From Varanus komodoensis (lineage: Eukaryota > Chordata > Lepidosauria > Squamata > Varanidae), in the NCBI RefSeq assembly GCF_004798865.1, contig NW_025336087.1, positions 53,944,026-54,008,025 of the forward strand: 64,000 nucleotides of DNA, given 5' to 3'. Both the position numbers and the translations under genes were made by a program. Below, in pieces: positions 51,339-61,152 of this stretch. The notes beneath the pieces are model-generated. The model ran no database searches and had not been told where the DNA came from. It worked only from the letters and a program-made list of their open reading frames with translations. The number at the start of each line of letters is the position of its first letter. Position 1 is the first letter of the stretch.

Positions 51339-51808
51339 CAGTGGTACCTTGGCTCACGAACGACTCAGTTCATGACCAAATTGGGGTGCGAACAGAAATT
51401 TCATAAAAGTTTTGCTGCAGGTCGCAAATTCTGCATCGGGTGATGATCGCGAGCATGCTGGGGGAGAGATGGCTGCGATTGCGCCCCTGTTCCCGCCTCC
51501 CCCCCATGCGCACCCACACTGCCTTTCCCCCAGCACACCCCTGCTGCCTACCCCCCCCCCCCCCCCGGATGCCCGTGATTATGCCCGTCTCCCCCCCCCT
51601 GCACAATTGCTGGGGGGTGGGGAAAGATGGCTGCAATCTGTTGTTCTTTGTCACTTTGCTTCAAATTTTTGTGAGTAAAAAAAATAGTTGCAGAATGGAT
51701 TAACCTTATTTACATTGACCCTTATGGATAAATTTGACTTGGCTCACAACCAATTTGGGTCACGACCAGAGTCCTGGAACGGATTAAGTTTGTGAGCTAA
51801 GGTACCAC

Positions 51809-51810
<2 letters not shown>
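51339..51810. mobile_element. pogo/Tigger-like non-autonomous DNA transposon
   Basis: The left end CAGTGGTACCTTGGCTCAC and the right end (minus strand) CAGTGGTACCTTAGCTCAC match at 21 of the first 24 positions. The left flank is TA, the expected target; the right flank is TG, merging into a (TG)n run. Such 'cagtggtacctcgg...' termini are typical of TcMar-Tigger (pogo) elements. The inner right arm keeps 'ggaacggattaagtt', also typical. The centre (about 51,410-51,620) is GC- and C-rich with a 16-C run at 51,551-51,566 and a 9-C run near 51,591. There is no transposase. Frames of 87-94 codons here come from base composition. Confidence 0.82.

Positions 51811-51842
<32 letters not shown>
51811..51842. 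repeat. (TG)n microsatellite
   Basis: An uninterrupted TG run directly abuts the right terminus of the pogo-like element and ends in GCGCGC, so it has Z-DNA potential. Confidence 0.95.
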
Positions 51843-51843
<1 letters not shown>

Positions 51844-52292
51844 TTCTCTGATGTATGCACATTATGTAATTTCTACTTAATATACATACCTTTTGAAACA
51901 ATTGTCCATATTTTAATGTTATTTTCATTGATATACACATTTGTATGTGCACTTTCCCCTAATATGCACTTTTTTCATTGTATTCCACTGGACTCTATTC
52001 AAGTCCACTGGGAATTTCAAAGACTAAATGATTTTTGATTGATGTACTGGTTTAATAGTTTGAATTGAATTGAATGGATTTTTCCCTCTGCCAATACAAA
52101 CCACTAGGCTTGGCAAGGGGCCATAGGAAGTGGGACAGGTGTCAGAAGTCACTCTACACACCACTGGAAAGCTTTGCCAAAATGCCTTCAAACCCATTCA
52201 AAACCCATGCTAGCCTCAGTCTTCCCATCCTCCCATCGTGGTCAGGAAAGAAAAAGGAAAAGCCATGCCCAACACCCTCCCTCCCATTAGCA

Positions 52293-52786
52293 CAGTGGTT
52301 CCCAACCTGGGGTGTGACATGGCATTTCAGAGGGTGTAACAGAGAGGAAGGCTACATCGCAATTCTCCAAAACTGGTGAATCATGACGTTTTTCACCAAA
52401 AAATACCCCAATAATAAAATCAATTATGTTGTTTGTATTTGGTTTTGGTTCTCTTTGATCAATCAAGACAACATCTAGGAATCGCCTGAATGCACAAGCA
52501 GACTTGCAAATTGCAATCAGCAAGAGAGTTCCATGTTTTGAAAAAATTATGAATGAGAAACAGGAACAAAGAAGTCATTGGATTTTATGTTCAAAATTGG
52601 GATTTTTATAGTTTACCTTTTTGAGTTCAATATGCTCACCCACAGTATTGTATGTGGTTCAATTTGTGGTTCAAAAATTAGCAATTTGACTTCATCTTCA
52701 AACATGGTAGTACTCTTTTAGTGGGTATGAATATAAATCAAATGTCTTCTAGTGATGCAGGACATACAAAAGTTTGGGAACCACTG
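52293..52786 (+). mobile_element. hAT-Charlie-like DNA transposon, internally deleted
   Basis: Termini CAGTGGTTCCCAAC (left) and CAGTGGTTCCCAAA (right, minus strand) are near-perfect inverted repeats. Flanks cattagca (52,285-52,292) and cactagca (52,787-52,794) are an 8-bp target-site duplication with one mismatch, as for hAT. Codons 52,477-52,578 read RNRLNAQADLQIAISKRVPC, then FEKIMNEKQEQRSH, the C-terminal end of Charlie-type transposases; the usual stop is lost and the frame runs on to about 52,611. Only this end of the gene survives, so the element is non-autonomous. Confidence 0.88.
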
Positions 52787-52820
52787 CACTAGCATATTCT
52801 CCTTCCCTTCAGTGTGAATA

Positions 52821-52896
52821 TAGGGTGTCCCAAAAATTTGACATCATTGACTATGTTATTAGACTACGCATGATGTCAATTTTTTTGGGACACCTG
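52821..52896. mobile_element. 76-bp mariner-like MITE
   Basis: The left end tagggtgtcccaaaa and the right end (minus strand) caggtgtcccaaaa form inverted repeats that extend inward to 'tttgacatca / attgacatca' with small indels. TA flanks both sides (52,819-52,820 and 52,897-52,898), the Tc1/mariner target. The two arms leave only about 25 bp of centre, so the element is nearly all terminal repeat. Confidence 0.8.
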
Positions 52897-52939
52897 TATA
52901 TGGTAGACTTGTTCTATCAGACTGCAACAGATATTTTCT

Positions 52940-53006
52940 GGAAAGTAAGTCCCACTGAACTTAATAGGATTCAATTATGAGAAGACAGTCATAAGACTGC
53001 ACTGAA
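52940..53006. mobile_element. Squamate 'aagtaagtccc' palindromic repeat remnant
   Basis: 'gaaagtaagtcccactgaac', then 'ttaataggattcaattatga' and 'agactgcactgaa' follow the common squamate repeat (gtaagtcccattgaactcaatgggacttacttctgagtagacatgcataggattgcactg). Confidence 0.55.
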
Positions 53007-55077
53007 AAATACCCTGCTGTAACACAGAAAAGGTATGCAATAATAACCTATATTGTATAAGCAGAAGTGCAGTGTTGAGGGTTTTACTGCCTTTAAGCAC
53101 AGAATGGTGGTTTTGCCATCACAGTGGATCATACTTGCTTTCTGGCACTTCAGAATCCAGGACTCTCACCTTCCATTTTCTGAACTGGTTGCAGATACGT
53201 AAAGGGTTGCATAGATTTTCAATATTTTGAAATGTTTTAAAATTTAAATGTACCTAGCTTGAAACAAGAGTTAATAAGCTACATCTTTCATAGAGCCTGA
53301 GGGAACAACTGAACAAATTTTATGAGGTATGGTTCAATTATGATGATTACTCTAGTTTTGAAGAATAAACTTAAAATGTTGCCTAAGGCCTCATAAGACC
53401 AGCTTTGGAAGAGTCAATATGTCATAGTGCTGGGTAGGCACTCTGTGTCTTCTAAAAATAAGCCCATTTAAAAAGAATTTCTTCTTTTTCAGAACAAAGA
53501 GAAGCTCTATTTAATTTACTAATGCTGCAAAATACATGATAAAACTACCAACTGTGAAACTCCTCCAAGCCTTCTGCTAAATATATGCACCTAATCTGGT
53601 TGCCAACAGGCCCATAAAAATCATTTTGGATCAGTAGGTGCACAAACAATTCTAATGCATTTGTATTAACCTTTTTATTGTTTGCATTTTTCTATTGCAT
53701 ATCAGTGTCGTAGGACTGCACTGATCTGTTTCAAAGCACATTAAAGTCACTGGATGTGATTACAATGAGTCTTCAGCTCACACTCCTCATATGATTAACA
53801 TTTCAAATTGCTAGTGAAAGGCATATTCAGACTTCAAATGGTCTGGAATATTACAAGTATGTGAGCAGTGTAACTAGTTAAAGAGCCTTTAAAAATGCAG
53901 CAAAATATTTTTAGTTATTTGCAGTTTAGCTTGCATTTTCATCTAGTCACTTCGTATTTTCTACTTTCTAGATACCACTCTGAAGATAGTATAAGAATTA
54001 CATAAATAAATAACCATCAGATACAGACATTACAATACTTAATGCACACAGAAAACTGAACCATTGTATTGTAACCAGCTGCCAGAATAGTTTATGTCAG
54101 CCATTGGGAAAAACATAAAACCCAAGATATGAATGAATGGATAGGAAAAGTGTGGGATTTCACATTAACAGTGAACTGGGCCAATTATATAAACACTAGA
54201 AGGAGTTATAAAAAACACTGGAATAATTTTACTGGACACTTTTTAGCATTTGGTTGGTGCAATCTATTATGGCTTAGTTCTAAACTGGCCTGGTTCGCAT
54301 GTTATAACAATTTAAAAGAAATGCGTTGTTGTATGTAAGCCAATGTTCCTGCTGCAGGCAGGAGCTGCTAAACAAGGCAGTGACGCTGTCCTTCAGGTGT
54401 TTAGCACTGTGACTGAACCCAGGCATCTGGCTTGTCAGGCGAGAGATAAGCCAGGGATCCAAGTTCAGATCCAATGCCAAACTACTTAGAATACAGCATC
54501 CCTGAGTTGTTTAGCCACTGGTGCTTAGAATGGGAGGAATCAGGCACCACACTGAAAAAAATGTGTATGCTGTCTTTCCCCGCCCCCCCAAAAAGTGAGC
54601 TTTTAATGGTGTATAAACTGGAGGAGGGGTAGGGGAATTACATTAAACATTTTTCCAAGTATTACAATGGCTAAGTCATTTCCCATAATCCTTACCCCAA
54701 ACCATCCTCCTTGCTCTACTTGTGCCATTATATACTGGATTTTTTTTAGACCAGTTATATTGTGGGGCTTTTCTTTATATGTTACATTTTTCTATGGTTC
54801 ATATCCTAGTGTGTGCTAAACCTGCAGGACTGTTCTGGGTCAATGGTGGAAAAAAGAAATGTTTTTATTGTACTGGTGGAAGAGTGGTGATGCATGAGGA
54901 AGTATCCTTTCAGGCTTCACCTAAAGAGCAGCAATTCTGAGAAGGAGATAAACCCAGATACCCTTCAGGTGCTTTCCTGGCTCTCTCCCTGCTGTATGGT
55001 TTCTTTCCCTCCTCTTCTCTCACTTGTTCTGTGAATTATAAATGCAAACAGCTTCCCTTCCTACTCCACATATGCAA
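53007..55077. other. Unassigned stretch
   Basis: No gene recognised. 53,700-53,725 ('cgtaggactgcactgatctg') may be another fragment of the palindromic repeat. 54,290-54,480 has GGTTCGCA- and GTTGTT-type words reminiscent of the unclassified MITEs at 7.1 and 32.0 kb, too weak to call. Confidence 0.45.
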
Positions 55078-55130
55078 GTGTACTCGGAAGTAAATAACTT
55101 CAATGGCACTTACTCAGCGGAAAATCGCAT
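55078..55130. mobile_element. Squamate 'aagtaagtccc' palindromic repeat remnant
   Basis: 'agtgtactcggaagtaaata' with 'acttcaatggcacttactca' keeps the AAGTAA...CAATGG...TTACT palindrome of this family. The outer ends are lost. Confidence 0.5.
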
Positions 55131-55319
55131 TATCTTCAGTGATGCTCATGTATTAGTAAAACATATTGACTTCAGTGAATCTTATTTACATGTCTGCTCA
55201 GACATTCTAAGAAGAATAAGCCAACAAATATGGAAACCAACCCATGTCCCTAAGGTTGATAACACATTCTAATCCACAGGAAAGGAAATAGTGGACCACT
55301 GCATTCATTCCTTCCTGCC

Positions 55320-56525
55320 CCACTAGCAAAGTGATGGGCAAAGAATACTGCCGTATATGGAATGAGAAATACCTGATGTTCAACCTGGATTCCATACTAT
55401 TGCAAATGTATGTTAGCTACCGGAGCACACCAAAGAATTTTGGAAAAAGATCAGTCTATGAATTATAGACTATAGCAAAGCCTTTGATTGTGTGGATCAC
55501 AGGAAGCTATGGATGGTCCTGAAAGAAACAGGTGTGCCTCAGCACTTGCTTCTTGTCCATGAGACAGGTTACTCATCAGGACAATCAACTGTTACAAGAG
55601 AATACAGAGAAACAGAATGGTTTCCCATAGACAAAGGTGTCAGACCGCAATGTATTTTAGCTTCCCATCTGTTTGGCATAGCATAAGAAAAGCTGGATTA
55701 CAGTCAGAGGAAAGAGTGCAAATTGGCAGAAGACAAATCAATAATTTAAAATATGCAGATGACACCATACTACTAGCAGAAAGCAGCAATGGCTGCTAAT
55801 ACAGTGAAAAGCAAGTGCAAGACCAGGAGTGCAGCTGAATATTAAGGGGAAAAAATGAGGGCCACAGAAGAATTACAGAATTTTACTGTTCTCAATGAAG
55901 AAATCAATTTGTGAATGATTTTACATATCTCAGATAAGTCAACAGCCAAGAAATTCAAAGAAGACTGAGTTTGGAAGAGCAGCAATGAAGGAATTAGAAA
56001 TGATCAAGTCTGAAAACATTTCACTGGGGACCAAGGCCAAGATCATCCATCTATTGTATTCCCAATTGCCATGTGAAAGCCAGATAGTGAAGCAAGTTCA
56101 CTGGAAGACAATTGATGTATTTGAGACAAATTGCTAGGAGAGCTTTGTGAATATCCAGGACAGGCAGAAAGATGTACAAGGATGTACTTGCCCTCAAAGA
56201 TGAACAAGTAGGCCCTAGATCAAATCAAGGCACAGCTTTCCCCGGTGGCAAAAATGACAAGACATGACTGAACCTGTCATACTTTGGACACATCACAAGA
56301 AGGCAAAGCTCATTGGAGAAGACAATCATGCTGGAGAAAGTCCAGAGCATATGACAAGGAATAGATGGATCAAATCCATAAAGGAATCCATAAGCTTGAA
56401 CTTAAAATAGCTGAGTGGGGCTCTTACAGGCAGGACAGTTTGGAGGGGTTTCATTTATGCAGTCCCCACAAGTTGGAGATGATTCGACAGAACATCACAA
56501 CAATGCTCAGAATTCAGTCATTTTG
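55320..56525 (+). mobile_element. RTE-BovB LINE, 3' half (copy 2)
   Basis: In order: 'agactatagcaaagcctttgattgtgtggatcac' (YSKAFDCVDH), 'gaatggtttcccatagacaaaggtgtcagac' (WFPIDKGVR), then 'RRQINNLKYADDTILLAESS' with the catalytic YADD intact at 55,752-55,763. 'ccatgtgaaagccagatagtgaa' stands for the CESWTVK block, followed by 'catactttggacacatcaca' (FGHI) and a 3' end near 56,525 with 'agtccccacaagttggagatgattcgaca'. It is broken by several stops and frameshifts. Together with copy 1 it shows that BovB was active in this lineage, and both copies have similar 5' truncation points. Confidence 0.88.
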
Positions 56526-58888
56526 TCATCGCTTACTCTTGGGAAGGTCAGCAAGGAGAGGGGCTACACTCGCTTTTGGGTGGAACGGGGTAGTGATCCT
56601 GCTGCCTTAACCATCTGAGAGGTGGGAAAATGGCAGCAAATAACATTTTGGCCTTCCCCTCTTCTTTCCCATCCTCTTCTCTTTGTTCATTGTTTTTTGT
56701 GTGGAGACAGAAAGAGATGTCATTTTGACATTTTTTTTTAAATCCTCTCCTTCACACCTGTCCATAGCTTAATAGAAGGAGAAAAACAAACCTTTTTTTC
56801 CTTTAAATGGCCATTTTCCTGTGCACAATTTCTTTCAGACTCTTCCTACTTTCCCTGAAATTCCATTTATATGTGCCACAAGATCATCTTTTCAACACAG
56901 TGGAAACTGTGCTGTAGTCATTAGCTTCTGCTCCACAGCACTGCCTGATAAATGGAAGGAGGTCTAGTGTGGATTCCCTCCAGGTCTTCACTTCAAACTG
57001 AATTAAGAGGGTAATGAATTATCAAGAACAATCAGATCAGAAACTTTTAAAAATCTTGGATTAATAGTTGTTATAGAACGCCACTTGCAAAAGTTAAACA
57101 GTTGCAATGTATAACTTTTGTACTTCTAGTACCTTTTGCATACGATGTTTAAATTGTTTTCTTTCTTTTCTATGCTACATTTTTATTCATGAACAAATAA
57201 GTAATGAATAATAGTAATAAAACAACACTTTTTATTTCCTAGGAGTGTTTTTTGAATCCAGCCTACCTGTTACCACCAGCCAATTAACATCTGTGCAGGA
57301 AATAACCAAAAACCTGATTATTATCCACTGGTAGTAGGTAGCCCCATTCTAGGCCATTACTGTGCCCTCTTGAAAACGCACTATTGTTCACCTAGCATTT
57401 GTAATACATTACAGTTATTCATTCTGCTCCTTTCACGACCATTTACAGCAAACAGTTTATTCAAAGACAGTAAAAAATGAAGCTTCCTCTAAGAGCAATT
57501 ATTTTCTAAAGGCTCACTTTTCTTTAGAGGCTAGAAAGTGACACCATATTTCATTCTGAGTGGTTGATTCTCACAGTAGTCTTATTTTGGTTAAATTCTG
57601 GACACAATGAAATAAATAGAGGAACTTTTTTTTCATAAGATGATCAACTGGCACACTAGGGTGCATTGTATGCAAGTTTAATGTACTAAAAAGACCAAAC
57701 ATTTACAGTTTAAAAGGTAGCAATAGTAAAGATGATTAATTATGTAATAAAGGGTGTCAGTACCACAAGAATCTCAGCCAATTGCAGTTCCATTGTTTCT
57801 AATAATTCACTGATACACTGGAATACCGTTTGGCCTTAGCTATATCATTAACATGAAAAAGGGAGAGCAGATTATTCCAATTCCTAACTAATTATTTAAT
57901 TGTGAATTTAATATCTTTTATGAAACCTGAGCTAATGAAACATATTAACATGAAGTCAAAACTGTTAGAACCCAGCATTGCTAGCTTGAATAGGAGTAGT
58001 ACTATCTTTACACAGAGCGTGCGTGATAAGCTTGAAATATTAGCCAGTAGTTCCCACCTAACTGATTGTTTCCTGGAGAAATTGAAGCAAGGGGATGGAC
58101 GTAAGTGTCCAATTTCACACTTAATAGTTATTGAATTACTCTCATGTGACCTTCTAGTTACACCCTGGCTATCTATCTACATTCCAGAAGATGTTTACTT
58201 GTGCTGACACACAGGGAATTTAAGCAGGTAATTCTCTATTAATGTTAATGGGAATTACATATGTAAGTGGACTGAGCTAAGAAAATTGACCTCCAGGTAG
58301 CAGTTGTTTCCCATTTACTTCACTGGGTGACCTGCAGTTAGTGAGCTCCTTAAGTGTGCAAAGATATGGAACTGCAACTAAAATATGAAAAGTGTTATAC
58401 TTTCTGGAATTCCTTCATTCTTCTTGACATTTGCTATGGTATCAGCAGATGACATGAGCAAGGTATGACAACCAAATGGTAACAGAAGAGACACACTTTT
58501 TTTTTTTTTTAATAAAGGTAGGAAAGAGGAAGGAATATTATGAGTTCCTAGCAAGCCCAAGGAAATGATGCTTGATGTGTTGATTCCAGGGAAACAAGAG
58601 GCTCCCTGTTGTTTAAATACCAGATGTCTAAAAGGATACTATGTGCAGACTCCATCGAAGAGAGATATGTCATATCCCATTTGTGTTGGAAATGCTAGTG
58701 GAGGCAACTCTCTATTAAGTAAGATATAATGGCTGTCTACTGGATACTGACACAGAGCCTCAACCAGGTTCAGGCTAAACTGAATCTGTCACCACTTTCT
58801 AGTCATATGATCTAAGTTACATTTTGCAAGACTGGGGCCAAAATCCAAGAGTGGCTCAATCACTGGTTGACCCAGACCCTGATATGAA
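56526..58888. other. AT-rich, repeat-poor stretch
   Basis: No gene or transposon recognised. A 101-codon plus-strand frame at 57,902-58,207 contains a gtaagt word at about 58,100 that could be a splice donor, but no acceptor with a polypyrimidine tract precedes it. 57.8-57.95 kb is rich in TAATTA words. A 14-T run lies at 58,497-58,510. Confidence 0.5.
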
Positions 58889-58959
58889 TGCCTACTCAGA
58901 AGTACTACTGAATTGAATGGGACTTACTTCCAGAAAAATATGTATAGAATTGCAGTTTC
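58889..58959. mobile_element. Squamate 'aagtaagtccc' palindromic repeat, best copy
   Basis: 'tgcctactcagaagtactac', 'tgaattgaatgggacttact' and 'tatgtatagaattgcagttt' follow the family consensus closely, including the AGTAAGTCCCATTGA / TCAATGGGACTTACT palindrome (left arm diverged) and the TGCATAGGATTGCAG end. Confidence 0.7.
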
Positions 58960-61009
58960 AGTGTGCTTATCTTTGGCAGAATCATGTCCACATGGAGATA
59001 TAAAACTGCACCATGTCATGTTCAAGAGATCCACATTAAGAACTGTTTATACTATACGTATTCTTTTAAACATCACAAAATATTCATTGAACAGCACAGT
59101 ATCACAATGCTGTTAAAGTGTCTTTTGTGAAGATGTAGTGCCACTACTAAATATCTGTATAGTATGATATTCATGAAAATGTATATATCCATGTTATGTA
59201 TGAATGAACAATGTATCCAGTTCCAGTTGCCATTTTTAGAATGGGCAAATGCATGTAAGCATAACTATGTTATACTGATTTATGAATGAACTAAATTAGT
59301 CTCTGTGTTGCTGGAAGATATTGTCTACAAGGCTATAGAGATAGGTGCAGCTATCATAAGGCAAAATGGTTGAGCATAACCAAATTCAAGTTGACATGCA
59401 ATTGTGAATATTTTACAAAAAAAAAAATCTTTATGAACAAACTAAGCCCCTGTACAGATTTTAATACATACTACGAGGCTGAGTCATGTAAATGGAAAGG
59501 CAGGTATAATTAGGAAAGTACAAGCTAAGTGGGAGTACTATGGAAAGGCTAATTAATCCCAAGCCGGAAGAGTAGGTGATGTTAATTTAACTCCTGTTGT
59601 ACCATTTACAATAGGGAAGGTAGTAAGATAAGTACTCAAAGGGTAACAACTATTTTCCCATTGAAAATACTGAATAGTTCAGGAGGTATTACCGCTGCTA
59701 GTTTTCCAGACCATATGAGGATCATATATTGTTTGTGGTTCTTTATCAGGCTTGCCAAGGACTAAACACCCCTAGATTCAAATAGGTGTTGCTCATTTTC
59801 AGAAACACAGATTTTAATTTGGCCAATACTTGACAATGAGGTTAAGGCAGGAACATTCCATCAGAAACAATATTCATGGTTTGCAGCAAGCTACCACTAG
59901 TCTTAGAGAACAGTAAGAGAAGAAACAGAGGTGTACTTATTGAAAATAATAATAATTTTCTCTTCCATTCCCAACGAGAACATATCCTTACTGATGCTGT
60001 ATTCTCTATGACTTCTCCTGGGATCTCCTCTCCTGGCATACATTTTTGGCTGCTTTTATGGATGGAATGACAGTAGCATAAATGAAACTTGGTAATTCTC
60101 AGTTGCAAAATATTACAGCTTCACAATCCATTAATGCACCCTGTAGTTTTTTCCTACTTGGATGTCAAATTTCATATTTCTTATTACCTTTCCTGTAGAA
60201 ATTCAAATGTCTTACAAATTCCCTTAGCAAAAAAGTTTGAGAAACAGCATCATCCTGTGCTAACTCAAGAATATTTTTAATATTACATTCAGCATCAGAC
60301 TGTTTAACTATTCAGGTTTATTTTTTAAGCTACTAGGGACAAAAGTTTTCAAATTGGATGTATTTCTCAGTTTCTCAAAGGAAGTTTATCTTCTCAGTAA
60401 GGCATATAATCCCCATTGTAGTAATAAAAAGTAAACAATATCAAAAGTGAAACAGCTCCCTGATTCTCCTCCAATTTAATTACTGAAGTGTTTGATCTTA
60501 AATGCTTGACTGCCATTTCTTTCTGAGCCTAACTAAACAGAGGATAGTATAGTGCAGGCGACATTCTGAAATGTATTCTGGTTTCCCATTTTCCACAAAG
60601 GACTCAGGCACCACAGTCATGATTATTCTTCCCAGTCAAAAGCAGTTCAATAGTATATGAATATTATCAGTGGTATTATACTACCTATGATCCTGAAATA
60701 TATATTTAATAATATTACAAATGAAGGCTGAACTTCCAAGTGCTTTTGGTTCTAAGTCATGAGCACTGAACTAAATGTGAACAGTTGTTATATCAGGCCT
60801 AATAATACAACCCTGTTCTTCTGCTCATTGATTTGAATCCCATGGAAGTGTACATAGATTAGCAACCTGAACTCCACAGCTAATTGGTGTTACTCAGCCA
60901 AGGAAAGTTACCTTTATCCACGCCAATGGTTCCAGGGCCAGTGTGCTTTTGACAGGTTTCATAACATCACATTAACTTCTGGCATATTTCACTTCAGAAG
61001 AAATTGCCT
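58960..61009. other. Unassigned AT-rich stretch
   Basis: Nothing recognised with confidence. 60,828-60,870 ('ttgatttgaatcccatggaagtgtacatagattagcaac') may be a fragment of the palindromic repeat. Confidence 0.5.
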
Positions 61010-61152
61010 TAAACTGTGCATGACTATTGGCCCATCTAACTCAATATTATCTATACAATGGGCAATCAGTTTCCAGGATCTCAAGCTGCTTTCCTTTCCA
61101 ATCGTATGTTGACATGCCGGGATCTGATAATGCTCCACCACTGAGGCAGGGT
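61010..61152 (-). mobile_element. tRNA-derived SINE with CR1-like tail (copy 2)
   Basis: 'ctattggcccatctaactcaatattatctatac', then 'ggcaatcagtttccaggatctcaagctgctttcc', 'catgccgggatctg' and 'atgctccaccactgaggcagg' match copy 1 (42.2 kb) and extend to the A-box side of the head (ctcagtggtggagcat on the minus strand). Confidence 0.75.

Noticed and set aside
51412-51703. Proline-rich frames of 87-94 codons
   Set aside because: Produced by the C-rich core of the pogo-like element; no protein family resembles them.
58320-58370. Possible MIR core (ctgggtgacctgcagttagtgag)
   Set aside because: The match stops after one short block.
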